A DNA stretch of 64,000 bases from Streptomyces longhuiensis (GCF_020616555.1 NZ_CP085173.1:7456001-7520000), one strand, 5' to 3'. Numbered from the stretch's first letter, positions 25,381 through 33,435 are shown. The notes: generated from the sequence alone by a model not told the origin. A program made the numbers and translations.

Positions 25381-26955
25381 TCACTGCTCGCGCAGGGGGA
25401 TCGACACGTATGACGGGTCGTCCTTCGGCGAGGAGAAGGTCAGCTGCGCGCCGGTCGGGTTGTGCTCGATATAGAGCGGGTCGACCGTGTCGACGACCAG
25501 GGCGAGCCGGTGCCCTGCCGGGACGTCGTAGGCCGTGGAGAACAACTCCAGGTCCACGCCGAACGGAGCACCGGGTGTCTTGCCGTGGAAGGTGTACGGC
25601 GCGTTGCTGACCAGCTTGCCGAGGCCGAGCGGGCCCACGTCGTAGAGGTACGCGACGAGGGTTCCGCTCTCCTTGGTCGGGGTGAGCGTCGTGTGCAGCT
25701 TCGCCGTCCCGCGCACATGCTGTTCGGACGTGTACTTCTCCGACTGCCACACGCCCGCCCAGCGGCGCGGCAGCAGCGGCACCGAGGCCGTCGGGGGCAG
25801 CCGCAGGAACTGGTCGAGGATGTTCGAGAGTTCCAGGAGCCCGCCGTTGGCGCCCGAGTCGACGTTCGTGTGGATCGTGGTCGTGCCCGCGAGGGCGATC
25901 TTCCTCTTCGTCGCGCCGACCGACTTCCAGTCGGGGTAGCTCTCGTACGCGCCGGTGGACCGGGACTTGATGCGGACGGGGAGCTCGCGGTCGACGCCGT
26001 TGTCGTCGCCCTTGAGGTAGTGGTCGAACCAGCGGTGCGTGTCCTGCCACGTGTCGTTGGGCAGCCCGAGCAGTCCGGTCGCCTCGGCCGTGGCGTGGTC
26101 GCCGGGGCGGAACTCCAGGCGCTTGGGAGTGGTCAGCTTCTCGTAGAAGTCCGCGTACTGGTTGGGCGGGAAGATGGTGTCGCCCCAGGCGTTGCCGAGG
26201 AGGATGGCGGCGCCGTTCTTGTTGATGCTGTCGAGGTACGTCTCGGGGGAGCGCTTCCTGCCCCACGCGATCATGTCGTCCTCCTTGGCCAGGTTCGAGC
26301 CGAGGAAGTCCTTCATGACCTGCTGGAGTTCGGGGCTCGGGCGGCCCGTGAGATAGCCGGCGCCGGAGAGCAGGGCGGCGGCCTGGAAGTGCTGGGTGCG
26401 GCCCGAGTAGATCGAGTCGATCAGGTCGCCCCAGCCGCTGAGCGCCGCCACGGCCTTGATGCGCTTGTCGTGCCCCGCGGCGAGCAGGCTGATGCCCGCG
26501 CCGTAGGAGACGCCCGCCATGCCGACCTTGTCCGGGTCGGCCTGGGTGTTCGCGAGGGCCCAGTCGATGACCTTCGAAGCGTCCTCGATGTCCTCGGGGC
26601 CGCCGACCTCGATCTGGCCGCCGGACTGCCAGAAGCCGCGCGAGTTGTAACTCACCACGACATAGCCGGAGTCGGCGAGCTGCTTGGCCTGGGCGAGGTA
26701 CTCGATCTGCGGCACGGCCCAGCTCGTGGGGAGCACGACGACCGGGTATCTGCGCGAGGTGTCGGAGGGGGCTACGACGTTGGCCTTGAGGACCGTTCCG
26801 CCGGCGCCGCTGATGTCGACGAAGCGCACGCCCGGCCCCGGCGCCGCCTGCGCGGCGGGGGCCAGGCCGAGTGCCGCCCCGGCGATCAGGGTCGCGGACA
26901 CGGCACCAACAGTGGTCGTACGCAGCGCTCTGCGCGGGTGTCGCGGGTGTCCCAC
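25381..26955 (-). CDS. secreted S15/CocE-type alpha/beta hydrolase
   Basis: 524 residues with a signal peptide (AAQAAPGPG cleavage region). The hydrolase domain has nucleophile elbow GVSYGAG, an Asp in LGNAWGDTIFPPNQ and His in RPGDHATAE. The C-terminal beta domain matches the X-prolyl dipeptidyl peptidase/CocE type. It would cleave peptides or esters outside the cell. Start GTG 26955, six bases after a GGAG on the minus strand. Its 143-bp promoter region carries repeated GGTAAC half-sites. Confidence 0.9.
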   Translation of the reverse strand: MGHPRHPRRALRTTTVGAVSATLIAGAALGLAPAAQAAPGPGVRFVDISGAGGTVLKANVVAPSDTSRRYPVVVLPTSWAVPQIEYLAQAKQLADSGYVVVSYNSRGFWQSGGQIEVGGPEDIEDASKVIDWALANTQADPDKVGMAGVSYGAGISLLAAGHDKRIKAVAALSGWGDLIDSIYSGRTQHFQAAALLSGAGYLTGRPSPELQQVMKDFLGSNLAKEDDMIAWGRKRSPETYLDSINKNGAAILLGNAWGDTIFPPNQYADFYEKLTTPKRLEFRPGDHATAEATGLLGLPNDTWQDTHRWFDHYLKGDDNGVDRELPVRIKSRSTGAYESYPDWKSVGATKRKIALAGTTTIHTNVDSGANGGLLELSNILDQFLRLPPTASVPLLPRRWAGVWQSEKYTSEQHVRGTAKLHTTLTPTKESGTLVAYLYDVGPLGLGKLVSNAPYTFHGKTPGAPFGVDLELFSTAYDVPAGHRLALVVDTVDPLYIEHNPTGAQLTFSSPKDDPSYVSIPLREQ

Positions 26956-26994
26956 GGGTCACTCCTCACTCGTGTCAGTGCAAAGTGACCCGAC

Positions 26995-27049
26995 GGTAAC
27001 CGTGGCGTCTTACCGTAGGTAACCCGTCGGTAAGTTACGTACGGGTAAC
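26995..27049. promoter_or_regulatory. array of GGTAAC half-sites upstream of the secreted hydrolase
   Basis: GGTAA begins at 26995, 27018, 27029 and 27044, with inverted TTACC at 27010-27014 and GTTAC at 27034-27038. TTACC-GTA-GGTAA (27010-27022) is a perfect palindrome. The cluster lies 40-95 bp before the GTG at 26955 on the minus strand, where a TetR-type repressor or multimeric activator could bind. Confidence 0.55.
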
Positions 27050-27098
27050 GATGTTTTGTTGTTCAACGGCGTCGGTCGCGCCCCAGGTCAGGGGCGGG

Positions 27099-27857
27099 TC
27101 ACTTCGCCCGGTGCGAGGAGGCGCGGGGCGTCGCAGCCGGGGCCGGTGCCTGGGCGGCGCGGGTGACGTCACCGACCAGCTCGACCACATCGGGGCCGTA
27201 CGCCTGGGAGTTGACGACCTTCAGGAGAAGCGCGAACGCGTTGCCGCCGTGCTTGCGGGCCAGGCGCTCGTGGTGGCGGGCGAGATAGCGGGTGGCCGCC
27301 TGGTTCGTGACCGGCAGCTGGCCGCAGAAGAGGAAGACCGGGCGCGAGCCGTGCCCCTGGCCCGCCGTCAGCCGGGCGAGCAGCACGTACTCCGTGATCC
27401 CCGGCTCCAGGCGGTAGCGCTCGCTGCCTATCTGGAACGCGCCGCGGTCGGGGCCGGGCTCCGGGTCCGTGTTGACGCGGACGCCCGGCAGAAGGCTGTG
27501 CATATGGGCGGCCATCCGGCGGTTCGACGCCGGTCCGCCCACACAGAACTCCGTGCGCTCCCCGAAGCCCTGCTGGGCCGTGTCGTGCGCGACGACCTGC
27601 GCGTGCGCCCCGCAGTCCTTGATGATCGCCGAGAGTTCGAGCAGGGCGAAGACGTCGTGACGCTTCACCGTCAGCTCGGGGCCGCCCGCGTCGCGGTTGA
27701 CCACGAGGAGCGACTCGGAGTTGTCGGGCAGCCCGAAGAAGGCCTGCCTGCGGCGGAGTTTGCGCCTCCACAGGTAGGAGCGGGCGAGCCAGCCAAGGGC
27801 GGCGCTGATCCCGGCTGCGATCACGCCGAGGACGATGTTGCGCACGTCTTCCGTCAT
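27099..27857 (-). CDS. membrane-anchored protein of unknown function
   Basis: 252 residues, not recognised. One N-terminal transmembrane helix (about residues 7-25, VLGVIAAGISAALGWLA) is followed by a basic RRKLRRRQAFFGLPDN stretch and a soluble domain containing LLVVNRDAGGPELTV, ICEFCVGGPASNRR-like text (residues about 100-110) and a Pro/Ala-rich tail. The Arg-rich flank predicts the soluble part is cytosolic. The FCVGGPASNRR segment and EYVLLARL suggest a nucleotide-metabolite sensor type fold, but this is a guess. Divergent from the gamma-glutamyltransferase gene. Confidence 0.8.
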   Translation of the reverse strand: MTEDVRNIVLGVIAAGISAALGWLARSYLWRRKLRRRQAFFGLPDNSESLLVVNRDAGGPELTVKRHDVFALLELSAIIKDCGAHAQVVAHDTAQQGFGERTEFCVGGPASNRRMAAHMHSLLPGVRVNTDPEPGPDRGAFQIGSERYRLEPGITEYVLLARLTAGQGHGSRPVFLFCGQLPVTNQAATRYLARHHERLARKHGGNAFALLLKVVNSQAYGPDVVELVGDVTRAAQAPAPAATPRASSHRAK

Positions 27858-27960
27858 GGGGGCGCATGGTAGCGGGCGGACGGATCCTTGTTCGAGGGGG
27901 TCATGACGGCTCGCGGAAGTGAAGTTACGCTGCGCGGACGGCTGTTGACTGGAGGTACGG

Positions 27961-29829
27961 ATGAGACGTCCTGTTGCGCGGAATCTGCGGAATCAGCGGA
28001 ATCGGCGAGGTCTGCGAAACCTGCGGAATCTCTCGGGACTGGCCGTCGCGGCCACGCTGGTGACGGTGGGGGCCGCCGCACCCCCGGCTTCCCCCGCGTC
28101 CGAGGCTCACGACGCGAACGCGACGAAGGTGCCGCTGGCCGTCGGCTACGGCGGCGCGGTCTCCAGCGTCGACGCGGACGCGTCCGCCGCCGGCATCGAG
28201 GTCCTGCGCAAGGGCGGCAACGCGGTCGACGCCGCCGTCGCCACCGCCGCGGCGCTCGGCGTCACCGAGCCGTACTCCGCGGGTGTCGGTGGAGGCGGCT
28301 ACTTCGTCTACTACGACGCGAAGACCCGCAAGGTGCACACGATCGACGGCCGCGAGACGGCCCCGCTCACCGCGGACTCGGGGCTGTTCCTGGAGAACGG
28401 CAAGCCGCTCGACTTCAACGACGCGGTGACGAGCGGACTGAGCGTCGGGACGCCGGGCACGCCCGCCACCTGGCAGACCGCGCTCGACACCTGGGGCAGC
28501 GAGCGCCTCGGCTCGGTGCTGCGGCCCGCGCAGAAGCTGGCGCGGGACGGGTTCACGGTCGACGCAACGTTCCGCTCCCAGACCGAGGCGAACCAGGCGC
28601 GGTTCAAGGACTTCCCCGCCACGGCCGAGCTGTTCCTGCCGGGCGGCGCGCTCCCCGTCGTCGGCTCCACGTTCAAGAACCCCGATCTCGCGCGCACCTA
28701 CGAGGAGTTGGCGCACAAGGGCGTCGGCGCCATCTACCGGGGCGACATAGGCGAGGACGTCGTACGCACCGTGAACAAGCCGCCCGTGGACCCGGCGTCG
28801 GGCCGGGTGGCGCGGCCCGGCAAGCTGTCCGTCAAGGACCTCAAGGCGTACGGGGCGAAGCTCCAGGCCCCGACGCGAACCTCGTACCGCGGGCTCGGTG
28901 TCTACTCGATGGCGCCGTCGTCCTCGGGCGGCACGACGGTTGGCGAGGCGCTCAACATCCTTGAGCGGACGGACCTGTCGAAGGCCACGCAGGAGCAGTA
29001 CCTGCACCGCTACATCGAGGCGAGCCGGATCGCGTTCGCGGACCGCGGGCGGTGGGTCGGCGACCCCGGCTTCGAGGATGTCCCGGCGAAGGAACTGCTC
29101 TCGCAGCGGTTCGCCGACTCGCGGGAGTGCCTCATCAAGGACGACGCGGTCCTGACGAGCCCGCTGGCGCCGGGCGACCCGCGGCACCCCGGCAAGTGCG
29201 GTGAGCCGGGCGACAAGGCCGCCCCGACGACGTTCGAGGGCGAGAACACGACCCATCTGACGGTCGCCGACAAGTGGGGCAACGTCGTCGCGTACACGCT
29301 GACGATCGAGTCGACGGGCGGCAGCGGCATCACGGTCCCGGGGCGGGGATTCCTGCTCAACAACGAGCTCACGGACTTCTCGTTCGCGCCGGCCAACCCG
29401 GCGGTCCATGACCCGAACCTGCCGGGGCCGGGCAAGCGCCCGCGCTCGTCGATCTCCCCGACGATCGTGCTCGACCGGCACGACCGGCCGGTCGTGGCCC
29501 TCGGCTCGCCCGGCGGCGCGACGATCATCACGACCGTCCTGCAGACGCTGACCGGCTTCGTCGACCGCGGGCTGCCCCTGGTGGACGCGATCGCAGCACC
29601 CCGCGCCAGCCAGCGCAACGCGGCGGCGACGGAGCTCGAACCGGGCCTGTGGGACTCGCCGTCGAGGGCGCGTCTTGAGGCGCTCGGCCACGTCTTCAAG
29701 CAGAACCCGGAGATCGGCGCGGCCACGGGCGTGCAGCGCCTGAAGAACGGCCAGTGGCTCGCGGCGGCCGAAAAGGTGCGGCGCGGCGGCGGCTCGGCGA
29801 TGGTGGTGAGGCCGGCTTCCGGCGGCTGA
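27961..29829 (+). CDS. ggt: secreted gamma-glutamyltransferase
   Basis: 622 residues, signal peptide to about residue 48, then the full Ntn-hydrolase. AVSSVDADASAAGIEVLRKGGNA opens the large subunit. ENTTHLTV carries the processing and catalytic Thr430, and GSPGGATI is the conserved oxyanion loop. Autocleavage before Thr430 would give two subunits. It transfers or hydrolyses gamma-glutamyl groups of glutathione-like peptides outside the cell. The signal peptide n-region is built of six Arg-Asn-x triplets encoded by a 9-bp tandem repeat. A second, cytosolic-type paralogue lies at 52973. Confidence 0.95.
   Translation: MRRPVARNLRNQRNRRGLRNLRNLSGLAVAATLVTVGAAAPPASPASEAHDANATKVPLAVGYGGAVSSVDADASAAGIEVLRKGGNAVDAAVATAAALGVTEPYSAGVGGGGYFVYYDAKTRKVHTIDGRETAPLTADSGLFLENGKPLDFNDAVTSGLSVGTPGTPATWQTALDTWGSERLGSVLRPAQKLARDGFTVDATFRSQTEANQARFKDFPATAELFLPGGALPVVGSTFKNPDLARTYEELAHKGVGAIYRGDIGEDVVRTVNKPPVDPASGRVARPGKLSVKDLKAYGAKLQAPTRTSYRGLGVYSMAPSSSGGTTVGEALNILERTDLSKATQEQYLHRYIEASRIAFADRGRWVGDPGFEDVPAKELLSQRFADSRECLIKDDAVLTSPLAPGDPRHPGKCGEPGDKAAPTTFEGENTTHLTVADKWGNVVAYTLTIESTGGSGITVPGRGFLLNNELTDFSFAPANPAVHDPNLPGPGKRPRSSISPTIVLDRHDRPVVALGSPGGATIITTVLQTLTGFVDRGLPLVDAIAAPRASQRNAAATELEPGLWDSPSRARLEALGHVFKQNPEIGAATGVQRLKNGQWLAAAEKVRRGGGSAMVVRPASGG
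27978..28031 (+). repeat. ggt: six 9-bp tandem repeats inside the ggt signal sequence
   Basis: Units of GCGGAATCT type at 27978, 27987, 27996, 28005, 28014 and 28023; units 4 and 5 (GCGAGGTCT, GCGAAACCT) have drifted. In frame they encode Arg-Asn/Gly-x triplets, so unit gain or loss would only change the charge and length of the n-region. Confidence 0.85.
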
Positions 29830-29844
29830 CCGAACGTGCGGTGA

Positions 29845-29907
29845 GGGGCCCGTGGGTCCCGCCGGTTGATGTGCGATCGACGTCAACTGGCGGGAGCCGC
29901 GGGCCCC
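29845..29907 (+). terminator. 25-bp stem, large inverted repeat after ggt
   Basis: Left arm 29845-29869 (starts GGGGCCCG, ends GGTTGA) pairs with right arm 29883-29907 with three mismatches, 13-base loop. It begins 16 bases after the ggt stop and ends 18 bases before the next promoter, so it probably insulates the chitosanase gene. Confidence 0.75.
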
Positions 29908-29924
29908 TTGACGCATTCGAGGGG

Positions 29925-29953
29925 TTGACAGGTACCTGCGGTGGCACGAGATT
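29925..29953 (+). promoter_or_regulatory. promoter of the GH75 chitosanase gene
   Basis: TTGACA at 29925-29930, 17-bp spacer, GAGATT at 29948-29953. Confidence 0.5.
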
Positions 29954-29965
29954 TGGCCTCCGAAG

Positions 29966-29984
29966 GTAAGGAAACTTTCCTAAC
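29966..29984. promoter_or_regulatory. GTAAGGAAACTTTCCTAAC imperfect palindrome, probable operator
   Basis: The inner 13 bp AGGAAA-C-TTTCCT (29969-29981) are a perfect inverted repeat. It sits just after the expected transcription start and before the chitosanase GTG. It resembles the palindrome recalled for chitosanase genes under the ROK repressor CsnR in Streptomyces lividans; that consensus should be verified. Confidence 0.6.
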
Positions 29985-30000
29985 AGAAGGGTCTCCCCAC

Positions 30001-30699
30001 GTGCGTACCCGAACGCTCGCCCTCACTGCCTCCGCCGGGGCCGCGCTGCTCGCGACGGCTCTGCTCCCCACGAACGCCACCGCCCGCGAGAGCGGCCCCC
30101 AGCGCGCCCAGGAGGGCACGGTCGGCGCGGCCGACCTGCTCGCCAAAGTCACGTCCTGCTCGCAGATATCCAACGGCAAGTACCGCACCGACGAGGAGAC
30201 CTCGGCGACCGTGCCGGTCTGCGGCAAGAACGGCGCGGTGTTCTGGAAGGCCGACATGGACATCGACTGCGACGGCCAGATCACCACGCAGTGCAACGCC
30301 GGCACCGACCCCTGGTTCCAGGACGACACGGCCTTCCACCAGTCCGACGGCAAGGCGCTGAGCGCCGAGAAACTCCCCTACGTCGTCGTGCCCAGCGCCG
30401 GCAGCATCTGGAACTACGCCGGAGCCGGCATCAAGGGCGGCGGCGTCGTGGCCGTCATCTACAACAACAAGGTCGAGTACGCGGTGGTCGGCGACACCGG
30501 CCCGGACAAGATCATCGGTGAGGCGTCCTACGCCACCGCGAAGGCCCTCGGCATCGACCCGAACCCGGCGACCGGCGGCACGGGCTCCGGCGTCACGTAC
30601 ATCGTGTTCAAGAACAACCAGACGTCCCCGATCGAGAGCCACAGCGCGGCGGTGACCCTCGGCGACTCCCTGGCGAGGAAGTTCCTCCAGGACAACTGA
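30001..30699 (+). CDS. secreted GH75 family chitosanase
   Basis: 232 residues. A signal peptide (residues 1-28, LLPTNATA) precedes the GH75 domain: CGKNGAVFWKADMDIDCDG with the catalytic Asp cluster (Asp85/87/89), DPWFQDDTAFHQSDG, and the VEYAVVGDTGP segment with the second acid. It hydrolyses chitosan outside the cell. Start GTG 30001, after AGAAGGG. The palindrome between promoter and start implies substrate-induced derepression. Same size as other streptomycete GH75 proteins. Confidence 0.9.
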   Translation: MRTRTLALTASAGAALLATALLPTNATARESGPQRAQEGTVGAADLLAKVTSCSQISNGKYRTDEETSATVPVCGKNGAVFWKADMDIDCDGQITTQCNAGTDPWFQDDTAFHQSDGKALSAEKLPYVVVPSAGSIWNYAGAGIKGGGVVAVIYNNKVEYAVVGDTGPDKIIGEASYATAKALGIDPNPATGGTGSGVTYIVFKNNQTSPIESHSAAVTLGDSLARKFLQDN

Positions 30700-30736
30700 G
30701 GACGCAGGCGACGCACCCGCCGCAAGGGCCTCCTCC

Positions 30737-31504
30737 TCACAGCGCCGTCAGGATCCGTGGCCCCGCGTCCGTGACGGCCACCGTGTGTTCGGCGTGGGCG
30801 GCGCGGGTGCCGTCGCCCGTGCGCAGGGTCCAGCCGTCCGGGGCCGCGTAGTAGTCGTCCATGCCTCCGGCGATCACCATCGGCTCGATCGCGATCACCA
30901 TGCCGTGCTTGAGGCGCATGCCCCGGCCCGCCCGTCCCTCGTTCGGGACGGGCGGGTCCTCGTGCATCTTGCGGCCGATGCCGTGCCCGCCGAAGCCGTC
31001 CGGGATGCCGTAACCCTCCGCCCGGCACACCTTGCCGATGGCGTGGGCGATGTCCCCGATCCTGTTGCCGACGACCGCCGCCGCGATGCCCGCCGCGAGC
31101 GCGCGCTCCGCCGTCTCGATGAGGCGTACGTCCTCGGGGCGCGCCGTGCCGACCGTGAAGCTGATCGCCGAGTCCCCGGCCCAGCCGCCCAGTTGGGCGC
31201 CGAAGTCGGCCGAGAGCAGGTCGCCGTCGCGCAGCCGGTACCCGTCGGGGATGCCGTGCACGATCGCGTCGTTCACCGACGCGCACAGGACCGCCGGGAA
31301 GGGCGTGGGCGCGAACGAGGGGCGGTAGCCGAGGAAGGGGGAGCTCGCGTCGGCCGCGCGCAGCACGCCGTGCGCCACCGAGTCCAGCTCCAGGAGCGAG
31401 ACCCCTACGGCCGCCTTCTCGCGGACCGCCGCGAGCGCCTGGGCCACGACCCGGCCCGCTTCCCGCATCTCGTCGATCGATGTGTCTGTCTTGAGTTCCA
31501 CCAT
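30737..31504 (-). CDS. map: type I methionine aminopeptidase, paralogue with own regulator
   Basis: 255-residue M24 enzyme removing initiator Met. Seen in order: VNDAIVHGIPD (His), LSADFGAQLGGWAGDSA (two metal Asp), GGHGIGRKMHEDP (His) and VIAIEPM plus a final AEHTVAVTD with Glu. All five metal ligands appear intact. Start ATG 31504. Its location away from the ribosomal-protein operon, divergent from a small XRE regulator, suggests an accessory copy, perhaps induced under special conditions. Confidence 0.94.
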   Translation of the reverse strand: MVELKTDTSIDEMREAGRVVAQALAAVREKAAVGVSLLELDSVAHGVLRAADASSPFLGYRPSFAPTPFPAVLCASVNDAIVHGIPDGYRLRDGDLLSADFGAQLGGWAGDSAISFTVGTARPEDVRLIETAERALAAGIAAAVVGNRIGDIAHAIGKVCRAEGYGIPDGFGGHGIGRKMHEDPPVPNEGRAGRGMRLKHGMVIAIEPMVIAGGMDDYYAAPDGWTLRTGDGTRAAHAEHTVAVTDAGPRILTAL

Positions 31505-31513
31505 GCCAATTAC

Positions 31514-31525
31514 AATACCGGTATT
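31514..31525. promoter_or_regulatory. AATACCGGTATT perfect palindrome between map and XRE gene
   Basis: Lies in the middle of the 52-bp divergent region, ten bases from the map ATG and over the expected -35 region of the XRE promoter. Likely operator of the XRE protein controlling both genes. Confidence 0.65.
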
Positions 31526-31544
31526 TGAATGGGGGTTCTGCCAG

Positions 31545-31550
31545 TAGACT
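31545..31550 (+). promoter_or_regulatory. TAGACT -10 box, leaderless XRE transcript
   Basis: Good streptomycete -10 hexamer ending six bases before ATG 31557, with no ribosome site. The mRNA probably starts at the ATG. No -35 of consensus quality is seen; the palindrome occupies that place. Confidence 0.5.
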
Positions 31551-31556
31551 GGACGC

Positions 31557-31808
31557 ATGGTCCGAACCCCCCTGACCCCCGAAGAGCGCGAGCGCGGTGA
31601 GCGGCTCGGCCTGCTGCTGCGCGAGGCCCGGCGCGGGCGGAGCATGGTCGAGGTCGCCGCGAGCGCGGGTCTGTCCGCCGAGACGCTCCGCAAGATCGAG
31701 ACCGGCCGTGCGCCCACCCCCGCCTTCTTCACGGTCGCGGCCCTCGCCCGGACCCTCGGCCTGTCCATGGACGAGATCGTGGCGAGCTGCTCACCGGTGA
31801 CCGTCTAG
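31557..31808 (+). CDS. small XRE/Cro-type regulator
   Basis: 83 residues, almost all helix-turn-helix: GLLLREARRGRSMVEVAASAGLSAETLRKIETGRAPTP-type (about residues 19-54) followed by FFTVAALARTLGLSMDEI. Such one-domain proteins bind a short palindrome as dimers. It is divergent from methionine aminopeptidase across a 12-bp palindrome, and is probably an autorepressor and map regulator. Confidence 0.93.
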   Translation: MVRTPLTPEERERGERLGLLLREARRGRSMVEVAASAGLSAETLRKIETGRAPTPAFFTVAALARTLGLSMDEIVASCSPVTV

Positions 31809-31926
31809 CTGCGGCGAGTGAGGACGGTGCCACTCCGGAAAACCGCCCGTAGCGTCCTCGAAACACGGAGGGTGTTTTCTTCCGAACCGGAAGACTCCAC
31901 TCTGCGGAGGGATCGGGCGGCGTGTG

Positions 31927-33261
31927 ATGGAAGTGGAACAACTCCCTGACCAGGTCCGGGAGTTCGCGGTGTACCTGCGGGACCTGCTGGCCCGGCTCGA
32001 CCAGGACTCCGGCTGGTGCGGCATCTTCTGGCAGCGTGACCCCGACGGGATGAGGGTCTGCCTCACCGGCGCCGAGGTGCCTCCCTGGGATGTCGTGGAA
32101 GCCCTGCTCCAGGATCTGGGCGTGGGCGGGGGGTCCTGCGAGGCCGAGGTCGAGGCCGAGTCGGTACGGGCCCGGGTCCTGCACCGCGCCTCGCTCACCG
32201 CCTTCGACGCGCGGCCCGGCGGCCGTGACCTGCTCGGTGACCGGCTCGACGTGATGCTCCGTGAGCAGCGGTACGCCGCCGAGCGCCAGGTGGAGCTGGC
32301 CCGGCATCTGCGCACGGCCGCCACGCGCGAGCAGGCGGAGGCGACGCGCCTCGACCTGGCCTGGGCGCGGGACGACCACGAACGCGCTACGGCCCGCTGC
32401 GCGGAGCTCCACCGGAGGATCGCGGACCTGGATCGCCAGCCGCCGCCACCACCCGTGCCCGTACCGCAGCGGCGTCCGCGGCCGGCGCCTCCCGAACCCG
32501 AACCCCCGGAACGCTCCAAAGCGCCCAAGGAGCGCAGACGTCGCCCCCGCGGCAGCGCCCGATTCGCCGGGATGCTCGACGAGGCCGCGCCCGCCGACGA
32601 CACGGCCCTGCCCACGGCCCTCGCCGTTCAGGGCCCGTCACGGGACTCCACCGCGAGCCCCCGCGGCGCCCGGTTCGCCGGAGCCGCCGAAGGGGAGGCG
32701 GCGGAACCGCCCGCCCCGCAGCGCCTCGACAGCGAGGCGCGCGCCGCCGTCGCCGCCTGCGCCGGCACCCTGCTGCGGCTGCGCACCGAGGGCCGCGGCG
32801 GGGAGGCGCACGGCGTGCTCGTCGAGGCCGCCCACTGGCCGGCCGCCCGATTCCCGCTGCTCGCCGCCGAGTTGAACCGCGCGGGCCTCGGCGCCGACTG
32901 GGCGACCCTGCTCTGGGAGACGGCCTCGCTCCCGGCCGACCTCCTCGTGGCCGCCGCCGACGCGCTCGCCGCCGCGGGACGCACCGCCGACGCGCAGCAG
33001 ATCCTGCGCCAGGGAGTGGCCCGACCCGCCACCGAGATCGGCACGTCCGTGCTCCGCCTCGCCGGCGAGGGCCGCCACCGCGAGACGCGCGCGCTCCTCG
33101 ACGCGTACGTCCGCGTACGCACCCCCGAAGAAGCCGCCCGCAGCGTGCGCGACGACCCGGGGCGCCTCGTCCCGCTGCTCGTCGAGGCGGCGCGCGGCGT
33201 GTCCGACGAGCGGTACTGGGACGTCGTGCACGCGCTCAGAGTCGCCGGGTTCCACGCGTAG
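31927..33261 (+). CDS. large unknown protein, coiled-coil and helical repeats
   Basis: 444 residues from ATG 31927 (GTG 31924 one codon earlier also possible; GGAGGG at 31906-31911 is rather far). Not recognised. An N-terminal domain of about 70 residues (LPDQVREFAVYLRDLLARL..., residues 5-24) leads to an Arg/Glu-rich coiled coil (about 105-170), then a Pro-rich basic linker with two ARFAG motifs, and an alpha-helical repeat domain (about 270-444). In the last part AGRTADAQQILRQ and EGRHRETRALL look like TPR/PPR-type helical hairpins. No membrane segment. Upstream are two small inverted repeats (CTTCCG/CGGAAG, about 31880). Perhaps a scaffold or regulatory protein. Confidence 0.85.
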   Translation: MEVEQLPDQVREFAVYLRDLLARLDQDSGWCGIFWQRDPDGMRVCLTGAEVPPWDVVEALLQDLGVGGGSCEAEVEAESVRARVLHRASLTAFDARPGGRDLLGDRLDVMLREQRYAAERQVELARHLRTAATREQAEATRLDLAWARDDHERATARCAELHRRIADLDRQPPPPPVPVPQRRPRPAPPEPEPPERSKAPKERRRRPRGSARFAGMLDEAAPADDTALPTALAVQGPSRDSTASPRGARFAGAAEGEAAEPPAPQRLDSEARAAVAACAGTLLRLRTEGRGGEAHGVLVEAAHWPAARFPLLAAELNRAGLGADWATLLWETASLPADLLVAAADALAAAGRTADAQQILRQGVARPATEIGTSVLRLAGEGRHRETRALLDAYVRVRTPEEAARSVRDDPGRLVPLLVEAARGVSDERYWDVVHALRVAGFHA

Positions 33262-33360
33262 TCCGGTCGCTTCTCACCCGCACGGGTGCGAAACATGATC
33301 GATTCCGCCGGTTAACGGCGATGGTCTTGGCAAGGCCGCCGGTGAGGCTTACGTTCGTCC

Positions 33361-33389
33361 CTCTACGGCCTGTGTCTACGGGCGTAGAG
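33361..33389. promoter_or_regulatory. TCTACG-GG-CGTAGA operator-like repeats
   Basis: Perfect 6+2+6 inverted repeat at 33375-33388, plus a further CTCTACG half-site at 33361-33367 that pairs with CGTAGAG at 33383-33389. Lies 47-75 bp before the first beta-ureidopropionase gene, suiting control by the PucR protein encoded in the cluster (inference). Confidence 0.5.
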
Positions 33390-33435
33390 GCTCTCTGACG
33401 TCCCCCGGCGGGGGCAACAGGCAAAGGAGCGGCAC

